This document shows, piece after piece, positions 1 through 10,276 of a stretch of 15,586 nucleotides of DNA; positions within the stretch are counted from its first letter, which is position 1, and every line of letters starts with the position of its first letter. This stretch comes from Calidihabitans tengchongensis (GTDB taxonomy: Bacteria; Sysuimicrobiota; Sysuimicrobiia; Sysuimicrobiales; Kaftiobacteriaceae): positions 1 through 15,586 of the forward strand of contig JAVKIE010000020.1 of assembly GCA_031459615.1 (NCBI GenBank). Direction: 5' to 3'. The notes below the pieces were generated by a model. The model worked only from the letters and a program-made list of their open reading frames with translations, searched no databases and was not told the DNA's origin. A program made the translations under genes and the position numbers.

Positions 1-676
1 CCATCAGCTCGTCGTCCATCTCGGCCACGGGCTCCAGCAGCCGCTCCCGCCACTCCTCGGCCATCTCCCGCAGGTCGGCCGGGATGTCGGTCTCGTCGGA
101 GCGGGTGCCCAGGTCGTCCAGGTAGAGGATCGACTTCATCCGGACCAGGTCCACCACGCCCTGGAAGGTGTCCTCCACGCCCACCGGCAGCTGAACCGGC
201 ACCGCCCGGGCGCCCAGGCGCTCCTGCACCATGCGCACCGTCCGCAGGAAGTCGGCGCCGGTGCGGTCCATCTTGTTCACGTAGACGATGCGGGGCACCC
301 GGTACCGGTCTGCCTGCCGCCAGACGGTCTCCGACTGGGGCTGGACGCCCTCCACGGCGCTGAGGATGACCACGGCGCCGTCCAGGACCCGGAGCGACCG
401 TTCCACCTCCACGGTGAAGTCCACGTGGCCGGGGGTGTCGATGATGTTGATCCGGTGCCCCCGCCACATGCAGGTGGTGGCGGCGGAGGTGATGGTGATC
501 CCCCGCTCGCGCTCCTGGACCATCCAGTCCATGGTCGCCGAGCCCTCGTCCACCTCACCGATGCGGTGCACCCGACCCGTGTAGAAGAGAATGCGCTCGG
601 TGGTCGTCGTCTTGCCCGCATCGATGTGGGCGACGATGCCGATGTTCCGGATTTTGTCCATGGGCACGTCCATCAT
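1..676 (-). CDS. fusA: Elongation factor G, N-terminal part (runs off the window)
   Basis: Translocation GTPase that moves tRNA and mRNA through the ribosome after peptide transfer; cytoplasmic. About 225 residues of the roughly 700 expected are present, so only the G domain and the start of the G' region are seen. Visible GTPase motifs are G1 AHIDAGKTT (residues 16-24), G2 in RGITITSA, G3 DTPGH and G4 NKMD, all intact. Two tandem ATGs (674-676 and 671-673) follow a GAGGTG Shine-Dalgarno on the minus strand; a third ATG at 659-661 would give MDKIRNIGIVAHIDAGKTT and is also possible. The second ATG has the more usual spacing. It is the last visible gene of the str operon, 64 bp after rpsG, with no promoter seen in the gap. 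Family identity is certain; the exact start is not. Confidence 0.97.
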   Translation of the reverse strand, partial: MMDVPMDKIRNIGIVAHIDAGKTTTTERILFYTGRVHRIGEVDEGSATMDWMVQERERGITITSAATTCMWRGHRINIIDTPGHVDFTVEVERSLRVLDGAVVILSAVEGVQPQSETVWRQADRYRVPRIVYVNKMDRTGADFLRTVRMVQERLGARAVPVQLPVGVEDTFQGVVDLVRMKSILYLDDLGTRSDETDIPADLREMAEEWRERLLEPVAEMDDELM

Positions 677-740
677 GGCACCTCACGGCGGGTCCCCGCC
701 GGGCACCCGCCCGGCCGCTACCCCGACCCGCCGACCGATC

Positions 741-1214
741 CTACCACCGGTAGTGGGCGAACGCCTTGTTGGCCTCCGCCATCCGGTGCGTGTCCTCCTT
801 TTTCTTCACGGCTCCACCCTGGCCGGCGGCCGCGTCCAGAATCTCGGCCGCCAGCCTGTCCACCATGGTGCGCTTGTCTTTGCGCGCCCGGGCGTACTCC
901 ACCAGCCAGCGCAGCCCCAGGGACAGCCGGCGCTCGGGCCGCACCTCGATGGGCACCTGGTAGGTGGCCCCGCCCACCCGCCGCGGCCGCACCTCCAGGA
1001 CCGGCATGACGTTGTGGAGCGCCCGGTCCAGCACCTTCACCGGGTCCTGGCCGGACTTCTCCCGGATCTGGTCGAAGGCCGTGTACACGATCCGCTCGGC
1101 CAGGCTCTTCTTGCCGCGCATCATCACCTTGTTGATCAGCCTGTGCACCACCACGTTGTTGTAGACCGGGTCGGGCCCGATCTCCCGCCGTGGCGCCGGT
1201 CCCTTCCTGGGCAT
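741..1214 (-). CDS. rpsG: 30S ribosomal protein S7
   Basis: Primary 16S rRNA-binding protein that nucleates assembly of the 30S head and lies near the E site. The protein is 157 aa, the usual bacterial length. It begins MPRKGPAPRREI and ends with the conserved KAFAHYRW; the internal segment GGATYQVPIEVRPERR is the S7 signature region. ATG at 1212-1214 follows a GGGGGAG ribosome-binding site. It lies 13 bp after rpsL, so translation is likely coupled. In E. coli S7 represses its own operon by binding between rpsL and rpsG; here that gap is too short for a comparable structure confined to it, so autoregulation of that type is not supported by the sequence. Confidence 0.98.
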   Translation of the reverse strand: MPRKGPAPRREIGPDPVYNNVVVHRLINKVMMRGKKSLAERIVYTAFDQIREKSGQDPVKVLDRALHNVMPVLEVRPRRVGGATYQVPIEVRPERRLSLGLRWLVEYARARKDKRTMVDRLAAEILDAAAGQGGAVKKKEDTHRMAEANKAFAHYRW

Positions 1215-1227
1215 GGCTCTCCCCCGC

Positions 1228-1602
1228 CTACTGCTTGGGGCGCTTGGCCCCGTACTTGCTGCGCCCCTGACGGCGGCCTTCCACGCCGGCCGCGTCCAGG
1301 GCGCCCCGGATGATGTGGTACCGGATCCCCGGGAGATCCGGCACCCGCCCGCCGCGGATGAGCACCACCGAGTGCTCCTGCAGGTTGTGGCCGATGCCGG
1401 GGATGTAGGCGGTCACCTCCATCCCGTTGGTCAGCCGGACCCGCGCAATCTTCCGCAGCGCCGAGTTGGGCTTCTTGGGCGTCATGGTGCGGACCTGGAT
1501 GCACACCCCGCGCTTCTGCGGGTTGCCCTCCAGGGCCGGCGACTTGGTCTTGGCCCGAACCCGGTGCCGGCCGTGACGCACAAGCTGACTGATGGTGGGC
1601 AT
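1228..1602 (-). CDS. rpsL: 30S ribosomal protein S12
   Basis: Decoding-centre protein of the 30S subunit that sets accuracy and is the classic streptomycin target site. Length is 124 aa, normal for the family. The loop TPKKPNSALRK is intact with Lys43, the residue most often changed in streptomycin resistance. The second loop reads GGRVPDLPGIRYH, where most bacteria known to me have GGRVKDLPGVRYH: proline replaces Lys88, while Asp89, the RimO methylthiolation site, is kept. The codon at 1339-1341 is CCG on the minus strand. ATG at 1600-1602 follows GGAGGT about ten bases upstream. A gap of 265 bp separates it from the L7Ae-like gene. Confidence 0.98.
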   Translation of the reverse strand: MPTISQLVRHGRHRVRAKTKSPALEGNPQKRGVCIQVRTMTPKKPNSALRKIARVRLTNGMEVTAYIPGIGHNLQEHSVVLIRGGRVPDLPGIRYHIIRGALDAAGVEGRRQGRSKYGAKRPKQ

Positions 1603-1867
1603 CTCTCGTCCCCACCTCCATCCTCACGTCATTCCTGCGGAGCCGCGGGCGCACAGCGGCCGCGGCGTCGGTCCCGCCCGGCGCCTGCATGCCCGTGGCC
1701 CCGACTCATCTCGTTGACCCGTCGCGCCTGTGCGGGCGCGGCGGACCCGCTGGAGACGCTGCGCCATACGCGGCACCGGAGGCCGGTGCCCTGCGGCGCA
1801 CGCCAGGGGCCGCCTCAGGCCGGCGGCCCCGTCCGCGGCCCGGCCGGGGGACCCCCGGCGGGGCCGC
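1603..1867 (-). other. Intercistronic region with two strong inverted repeats before rpsL
   Basis: This 265-bp gap lies between the L7Ae-like stop and rpsL. I see no open gene and no convincing promoter. Two perfect inverted repeats stand out: 1843-1859 (GCCGGGGG, one central base, CCCCCGGC), about ten bases after the L7Ae-like stop, and 1772-1790 (GGCACCGG, three-base loop, CCGGTGCC). Neither is followed by a U run on the minus strand, so neither is a classical intrinsic terminator. They could pause polymerase, protect the 3' end of the upstream message or mark an attenuation region. In GC-rich DNA hairpins are common, so the functional reading is tentative. Confidence 0.5.
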
Positions 1868-2137
1868 CTAGGGGGGAGACAGGATCGCGGCGGCCGACGC
1901 GCCCACGGCGATCCCGCAGGCGCGTCCCAGTTCCCGCATCGAGGCCACTTCCACGACCTCCACGCCCCGATCCCGGGCAGCAGCCAGGACCCCGTCCACC
2001 ACCCGCCGATCGGCGTCCCGGGCCACGAACACCACCCGGGCCCGGCCCTTGCCGATCGCCTTCGCCGTCTGATTGGCCCCCACGGCCCTGAACTCCGCAG
2101 TCCGCAGGCGCTCCAGCGCCTCGGTCTCCTGCGTCAT
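1868..2137 (-). CDS. ybxF: L7Ae/YbxF-like K-turn RNA-binding protein
   Basis: Small (89 aa) member of the L7Ae/L30e/S12e/Gadd45 family, which binds kink-turn RNA. The core matches Bacillus YbxF in order: GANQTAKAIGKGRARVV, then VARDADRRVV, then MRELGRACGIAVGASAAAIL, the last holding the LGxxCGIxVGAxxxAI signature. A longer frame reaches 2191, but its start would sit at the predicted transcription start of the promoter at 2198-2226 and its extra 18 residues are low-complexity; ATG at 2135-2137 with GGAG about ten bases upstream is preferred. The position between rpoC and rpsL is the one seen in Bacillota. It heads the str operon here, with its own promoter. The exact biological role of this family in bacteria is not settled. 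Confidence 0.9.
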   Translation of the reverse strand: MTQETEALERLRTAEFRAVGANQTAKAIGKGRARVVFVARDADRRVVDGVLAAARDRGVEVVEVASMRELGRACGIAVGASAAAILSPP

Positions 2138-2158
2138 CGTTCCGCCACTCCACGCATT

Positions 2159-2184
2159 CGCCGGGCCCCGTCCGGGACCCGGCG
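2159..2184 (-). promoter_or_regulatory. Hairpin in the 5' leader of the L7Ae-str transcript
   Basis: A perfect 7-bp stem (CGCCGGG at 2159-2165, CCCGGCG at 2178-2184) with a 12-base loop lies between the predicted transcription start and the L7Ae-like start codon. The loop and right arm contain the 11-mer CCGTCCGGGAC (2168-2178), which recurs exactly 40 bp away inside the promoter spacer. It could be an RNA element or part of a DNA operator pair. No factor is identified. Confidence 0.4.
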
Positions 2185-2197
2185 CAGGCACTCAGCG

Positions 2198-2226
2198 ATT
2201 GTAGCATCCGTCCGGGACGGTGTCCA
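2198..2226 (-). promoter_or_regulatory. Sigma-A-type promoter for the L7Ae-rpsL-rpsG-fusA unit
   Basis: On the minus strand the -35 box is TGGACA (2221-2226), the spacer is exactly 17 bp, and the -10 box is TACAAT (2198-2203), preceded by TGC as in extended -10 promoters. The predicted start is near 2191, giving a leader of roughly 50 bases before the L7Ae-like ATG. The spacer contains a perfect inverted repeat, CCGTCC-G-GGACGG (2208-2220), well placed for a repressor. The promoter shows the str genes need not depend on read-through from rpoBC. Confidence 0.75.
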
Positions 2227-2289
2227 GATGGGGTCCTGGGAGGGCAGGCCGGCACAGGACGGGGGGCGGAACCCCGAGCGGGCCCGCCC

Positions 2290-2359
2290 CCCTTTTCCCT
2301 CTTCCCTCTTCCCTCTTCCCTCTTCCCTCTTCCCTTTTCCCTCTTCCCTTTTCCTTTTT
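2290..2359 (-). repeat. Heptamer tandem repeat (GGGAAGA)n after rpoC
   Basis: About ten 7-bp units, phased without gaps; on the plus strand CCCTCTT with CCCTTTT variants and a final CCTTTTT unit. On the mRNA strand this is runs of GGG separated by four bases (AAGA or AAAA), with eight regularly spaced GGG tracts between 2297 and 2348. The array starts one base beyond the rpoC stop codon and ends before the L7Ae promoter, so it forms the rpoC 3' UTR. It fits a canonical G-quadruplex pattern on the transcribed-RNA sense and is also a purine/pyrimidine mirror tract able to form triplex DNA. There is no U tract, so it is not a standard terminator. Confidence 0.9.
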
Positions 2360-2360
2360 C

Positions 2361-5798
<3,438 letters not shown>

Positions 5799-5826
5799 GA
5801 CCGCTCTCCTCCGGCGGCGTCCGCGC

Positions 5827-8800
5827 CTAGTAGTCCTCCACCAGTGCCTCTTCGCCTTCCAGGTTGATGCCCAGGGCCCGGGCGGTCTCGGCGATGTCCT
5901 CCTCGATCTCCTTGAGCTCGATCTCCCGCTTGTCCTCGCTGAGGACCTTGACGTCCAGGCACAGGGACTGCAGTTCCTTCACCAGCACCTTGAAGGACTC
6001 GGGCACGCCGGGCTCCTGGATGTTCTCGCCCTTGACAATGGCCTCGTAGGTCTTCACCCGGCCCACCACGTCGTCGGACTTGACGGTGAGCAGCTCCTGC
6101 AGCGTGCTGGCGGCCCCGTAGGCCTCCAGGGCCCACACCTCCATCTCCCCGAAGCGCTGTCCGCCGAACTGGGCCTTGCCGCCCAGGGGCTGCTGGGTGA
6201 TGAGGCTGTAGGGCCCCGTGGACCGGGCGTGGATCTTGTCCTCCACCAGGTGCAGCAGCTTCATCATGTAGATCCAGCCCACGGTCACCTTCTGGTCAAA
6301 GGGCTCGCCGGTGCGGCCGTCCCGCAGCTGGATCTTGCCGTCCTCGGGCAGCCCCGCCTCCCGCAGCAGGCGCTTGATCTCCGCCTCCTTGGGGCCGTCG
6401 AAGACCGGGCACTCGGCCCAGACGTTCAGGCGCTCGGCCGCCCACCCCAGGTGGGTCTCCAGGACCTGCCCCACATTCATGCGGCTGGGCACGCCCAGCG
6501 GGTTCAGGATGATGTCCACCGGGGTGCCGTCGGGCAGCATGGGCATGTCCTCCTCGGGCAGGATCACCGAGATCACGCCCTTGTTGCCGTGCCGGCCGGC
6601 CATCTTGTCGCCCACGGTGATCTTGCGCTTCTGGGCCACGTAGACCCGGACCAGGGCGTTCACGCCGGGCGGCAGCTCGTCACCCTGCTCCCGGCTGAAG
6701 ACCTTGACCGCCACCACCTTGCCCTTCTCCCCGTGGGGCACCTTCAGGGAGGTGTCCCGCACCTCCCGGGCCTTCTCGCCGAAGATGGCCCGCAGCAGGC
6801 GCTCCTCGGCGGTGAGCTCGGTCTCCCCCTTGGGGGTCACCTTGCCCACCAGAATGTCGCCGGCCCGCACCTCGGCGCCGATGCGCACGATGCCCCGCTC
6901 GTCCAGGTCCCGCAGGGCCTCCTCGCCCACGTTGGGGATGTCCCGGGTGATCTCCTCGGGACCCAGCTTGGTGTCCCGGGCCTCCACCTCGTACTCCTCG
7001 ATGTGGATGGAGGTGAACAGGTCCTCGCGCACCAGGCGCTCGGAGATGACAATGGCATCCTCGTAGTTGTAGCCCTCCCAGGGCATGAAGGCCACCAGCA
7101 CGTTGCGGCCCAGCGCCAGCTCGCCCTGGTCGGTGCAGGGCCCGTCGGCGATCACGTCCCCGGCCCGCACCGTGTCGCCGGTGCGCACGATGGGGATCTG
7201 GTTGATGCAGGTGCCCTGGTTGCTGCGCTGGAACTTGATCAGGCGGTAGACGTCCCGCCCCCGGTCGGTGCGGACGACGATCTCGTCGCCGCTCACCGAC
7301 TCCACCACGCCGTCCCGGCGGGCGACCACCACCGCCCCCGAGTCCACCGCGGCCCGATACTCCATGCCCGTGCCCACCAGGGGCGCCTCGCTGCGCAGCA
7401 GGGGCACGGCCTGGCGCTGCATGTTGGACCCCATCAGGGCCCGGTTGGCGTCGTCGTGCTCCAGGAACGGGATCAGGGCCGTGGCCACCGACACCGTCTG
7501 CTTGGGGGAGACGTCCATGAAGTCCACCTGCTCGGGCGGCACCAGGACGATCTCGTGGCCGTGCCGGGCCGATACCCGCGGCTCGCTGAGGCGGCTCCGC
7601 TCGTCCACCCGGGCGTTGGCCTGGGCGATGACGTACTGGTCCTCCTCGTCGGCCGTCAGATAGCGGATCCGGCGGGTGACCACGCCGTCCCGCACCTCCC
7701 GGTAGGGCGTCTCGATGAACCCCAGGTCGTTCACCCGGGCGTAGGTGGCCAGGGACGAGATGAGGCCGATGTTGGGGCCTTCCGGGGTCTCGATGGGGCA
7801 CATGCGCCCGTAGTGGCTGGGGTGCACGTCCCGCACCTCAAAGCCCGCCCGCTCGCGACTCAACCCGCCCGGACCCAGCGCCGACAGCCGGCGCTTGTGG
7901 GTCAGCTCCGCCAGCGGATTGGTCTGATCCATGAACTGGGACAGCTGGCTGCTGCCAAAGAACTCCTTGATGGCGGCCACCACGGGGCGGATGTTGATCA
8001 GGACCTGGGGCGTGATCTGCCCCGTCTCCTGGATGGTCATCCGCTCCCGGATGACCCGCTCCATGCGCAGCATGCCGATGCGGAACTGGTTCTGCAGGAG
8101 CTCGCCCACCGACCGCACCCGGCGGTTGCCCAGGTGGTCGATGTCGTCCACCCGCGCGCCCTCCTCGCCCCGGTGCAGGCGCAGCAGGTAGCGCACCACC
8201 TCCACGATGTCGTCCCGCACCGCCGCCGGGTGGCGCACCCCGTCTCCGGCCGCCACGTAGAGCACCTCCCGGGTCGGGGGCGCGAGGCCCAGGACCACCC
8301 GGGTGCCCGGCTCCAGCTTCTTGATGTCCACCGGCGCGCCGTCCACGCGGACCGACACCCGACCCAGCTGGCCCGTGAACTCCCGGCCGTCCTTGAGGGC
8401 GAGGGTGAACTCCTTGCGCTCTCCCCGGCGGACGGTCACGTCGGCCACCTCGCCCCCGGTGGCCTGCACCAGGGTGCGGAAGGTCAGGGGAGCCTCCAGC
8501 CCCAGCTTGCGGTTGAGCTTGTGGCGGCCCACCTTCCCCAGGTCGTACCGGCGCGGGTCGAAGAACAGCGTCTGCAGCAGCTGGCGGGCGCTTTCCACGG
8601 TGGGGGGGTCGCCCGGCCGCAGCCGGCGGTAGATCTCGATGAGGGCCTCCTCCACCGCCCGCGGCCCCTTGCGCTCCTTGACCGGATCCCGGGCCAGGGT
8701 GGCCTCGATGGCCGGATCGCCGTCGTAGAGCTTGAGGATCTTCTCGTCGCTGTCGTAGCCGATGGCCCGCAGCAGCACCGTCACCGGGATCTTCCGGGTG

Positions 8801-9492
8801 CGGTCGATGCGGGTGCTGATGACCCCGGCGGGGTCCATCTCCAGCTCCAGCCAGGCCCCCCGGTGGGGGATGACGGTGGCCGTGGGCGTGGGGCGGCCCG
8901 AGCTGTCCTGGACGAAGCTGTAGTACACCCCGGGGGAGCGGACCAGCTGGCTGACCACCACTCGCTCGGCCCCGTTGATGATGAAGGTCCCCCGGCGGGT
9001 CATGAGCGGGAGGTCGCCCATGAAGACCTCCTGCTCCTTGATCTCCCCGGTCTCCCGGATGACCAGCCGCACCCGGACCTTCAGCGCGGCGCTGTAGTTG
9101 TAGTCGCGGTCGCGGCACTCCTCCTCGGTGTACTTCAGCCGCTCCAGGCGGTAGCCCCCGAAGTCCAGGGGAGCGTCGTCGTCAAAGACGCTGCCGGGCT
9201 CGGGGCGGCGGCGGCTGGTCTCCACGGCAAAGTGCAGTTCCAGGTTGCCGGTGAAGTCGGTGATGGGGGAGACCTCTTCGAAGACTTCCCGGATCCCCTC
9301 CCGCAGGAACCACTCGTAGGACCGCCGCTGGACCTCGATGAGGTCGGGGACGTCCAGGATCTCCGGGATCTTGGCGAAACTCACCCGGGTGCGGCGACCG
9401 CGGGTGACGACCTGGCCGGCCACCGCGACGGCGGCGCGGGCCGGGGTCGGGATGGCGGCGCGAACCGGCAGCCGGCGGGCGCGGGTCTTCAC
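5827..9492 (-). CDS. rpoB: DNA-directed RNA polymerase subunit beta
   Basis: Second catalytic subunit of RNA polymerase, 1221 aa. The start is GTG at 9490-9492, preceded by GGAGGTGA ten bases upstream. The first 35 residues are a basic, alanine-rich extension before the conserved FAKIPEILDVPDLIEVQ. The rifampicin region is wild type in the positions equivalent to E. coli Gln513, Asp516, His526 and Ser531 (here Gln519, Asp522, His532, Ser537), so rifampicin sensitivity is expected. The catalytic region carries GDKMAGRHGNKGV (961-973) and the C-terminal clamp SLITQQPLGGKAQFGGQRFGEME. Residues about 337-428, between the conserved YDLGKVGRHKLNRKL and DDIDHLGNRRVRSVGELLQ, look unlike the Bacillus lobe sequence I remember. 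Together with rpoC it forms a two-gene unit downstream of the promoter at 9727-9755. Confidence 0.99.
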   Translation of the reverse strand: MKTRARRLPVRAAIPTPARAAVAVAGQVVTRGRRTRVSFAKIPEILDVPDLIEVQRRSYEWFLREGIREVFEEVSPITDFTGNLELHFAVETSRRRPEPGSVFDDDAPLDFGGYRLERLKYTEEECRDRDYNYSAALKVRVRLVIRETGEIKEQEVFMGDLPLMTRRGTFIINGAERVVVSQLVRSPGVYYSFVQDSSGRPTPTATVIPHRGAWLELEMDPAGVISTRIDRTRKIPVTVLLRAIGYDSDEKILKLYDGDPAIEATLARDPVKERKGPRAVEEALIEIYRRLRPGDPPTVESARQLLQTLFFDPRRYDLGKVGRHKLNRKLGLEAPLTFRTLVQATGGEVADVTVRRGERKEFTLALKDGREFTGQLGRVSVRVDGAPVDIKKLEPGTRVVLGLAPPTREVLYVAAGDGVRHPAAVRDDIVEVVRYLLRLHRGEEGARVDDIDHLGNRRVRSVGELLQNQFRIGMLRMERVIRERMTIQETGQITPQVLINIRPVVAAIKEFFGSSQLSQFMDQTNPLAELTHKRRLSALGPGGLSRERAGFEVRDVHPSHYGRMCPIETPEGPNIGLISSLATYARVNDLGFIETPYREVRDGVVTRRIRYLTADEEDQYVIAQANARVDERSRLSEPRVSARHGHEIVLVPPEQVDFMDVSPKQTVSVATALIPFLEHDDANRALMGSNMQRQAVPLLRSEAPLVGTGMEYRAAVDSGAVVVARRDGVVESVSGDEIVVRTDRGRDVYRLIKFQRSNQGTCINQIPIVRTGDTVRAGDVIADGPCTDQGELALGRNVLVAFMPWEGYNYEDAIVISERLVREDLFTSIHIEEYEVEARDTKLGPEEITRDIPNVGEEALRDLDERGIVRIGAEVRAGDILVGKVTPKGETELTAEERLLRAIFGEKAREVRDTSLKVPHGEKGKVVAVKVFSREQGDELPPGVNALVRVYVAQKRKITVGDKMAGRHGNKGVISVILPEEDMPMLPDGTPVDIILNPLGVPSRMNVGQVLETHLGWAAERLNVWAECPVFDGPKEAEIKRLLREAGLPEDGKIQLRDGRTGEPFDQKVTVGWIYMMKLLHLVEDKIHARSTGPYSLITQQPLGGKAQFGGQRFGEMEVWALEAYGAASTLQELLTVKSDDVVGRVKTYEAIVKGENIQEPGVPESFKVLVKELQSLCLDVKVLSEDKREIELKEIEEDIAETARALGINLEGEEALVEDY

Positions 9493-9636
9493 GGGGTTGT
9501 GGTCACCTCCAGCACAGGGTCAGTGCGGCCGGCCGGACGGGGACACGCGCCGGACCCCCGGCGGGGCGCCCTGGCCCCTCCAGGCCGGGTCTCGGCGTGC
9601 AGTTGTCCTCAGGGATAATGGCACTCAATGAAACAG

Positions 9637-9666
9637 CGAAAGCAAGGCCGGCGCGCCTCGCTTTCG
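9637..9666 (-). promoter_or_regulatory. Long hairpin in the rpoB leader
   Basis: A 12-bp stem with a 6-base loop: arms 9637-9648 and 9655-9666. One pair is A-C on the plus strand but becomes G-U in minus-strand RNA, so the structure is complete only in the rpoB transcript. It lies about 55 bases after the predicted start and about 145 bases before the rpoB GTG. The bases after it on the RNA (CUGUUUCAUU) are only partly U-rich. It could be an attenuator, a weak terminator or an RNase III site; E. coli has both an attenuator and RNase III processing between rplL and rpoB. Confidence 0.6.
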
Positions 9667-9726
9667 GGTGTCGGCGTCTTCGTCGGGTCCCGGCGTCCGC
9701 GTCCCGGTCGCAAAACCGTAACCTTA

Positions 9727-9755
9727 ATAGTACCGGGAGCCCCGCATACCGTCAA
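9727..9755 (-). promoter_or_regulatory. Sigma-A-type promoter for rpoBC
   Basis: On the minus strand TTGACG (9750-9755), a 17-bp spacer and TACTAT (9727-9732). It lies in the 302-bp gap between rplL and rpoB, and the predicted start near 9719 gives a leader of about 225 bases. This sits in a locally AT-richer patch within very GC-rich DNA. The remainder of the gap (9493-9636) holds no gene that I can support. Confidence 0.7.
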
Positions 9756-9794
9756 TACCCGGATGGGCCCCCGGGCCAGACGCGGGACGGCCGC

Positions 9795-10220
9795 TTACTT
9801 GATCTCGACGGTCGCCCCCTCGGCCTCCAGCTTGGCCTTGATCTGTTCGGCTTCGGCCTTGCTGACCTTCTCCTTGATGGGCTTGGGGGCGCTGTCCACC
9901 AGGTCCTTGGCCTCCTTCAGGCCCAGGCCGGTGATCTCGCGAACCACCTTGATGACCTGAATCTTCTTCTCCCCCACGGTCTTGAGGATGACGTCGAACT
10001 CGGTCTGCTCCTCGGCCGCCGCCGGGGCCCCGGCCGGCGCACCGGCCGCCGGCACCGCGGCCACGGCCACCGGCGCCGCCGCGGTGATGCCGAACTTCTG
10101 CTCCAGGGCCTTGACCAGGTCCGCCAGCTCCAGGACCGTGAGGTTACCGATGGCCTCCACGATCTCCTCGGTGCTCAACTTCACCCCTGCGGCTTTCGCC
10201 CTGACTTCCGCCACCGTCAC
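9795..10220 (-). CDS. rplL: 50S ribosomal protein L7/L12
   Basis: Acidic stalk protein that recruits and activates translational GTPases such as EF-G and EF-Tu. Domains: N-terminal dimerisation region (STEEIVEAIGNLTVLELADL), an Ala/Pro-rich hinge (about residues 47-70) and the conserved C-terminal domain (EKKIQVIKVVREITGLGLKEAKDLVD). From GTG at 10218-10220 the protein has 141 aa, longer than the usual 120-130. A GTG at 10212-10214 gives better spacing to the AGGGAGG site, and a TTG at 10176-10178 would yield MSTEEIVEAI, the canonical N-terminus, with AGGGGTGA just upstream. The true start is therefore open; the family is not. It lies 56 bp after rplJ and shares its promoter. Confidence 0.95.
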   Translation of the reverse strand: MTVAEVRAKAAGVKLSTEEIVEAIGNLTVLELADLVKALEQKFGITAAAPVAVAAVPAAGAPAGAPAAAEEQTEFDVILKTVGEKKIQVIKVVREITGLGLKEAKDLVDSAPKPIKEKVSKAEAEQIKAKLEAEGATVEIK

Positions 10221-10276
10221 TCACCCTCCCTTTCGTCGTCCATCATGATCCCACCGCTGCCACCCGCCCGCCGGGC

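Noticed and set aside
7881..7965. Rifampicin-resistance changes in RpoB
   Set aside because: The key residues equivalent to Gln513, Asp516, His526 and Ser531 are all wild type.
9610..9625. Second rpoB promoter with TGCCATTAT as an extended -10
   Set aside because: The -10 matches at only four of six positions and no -35 lies at a proper distance; the upstream promoter at 9727-9755 is far better.
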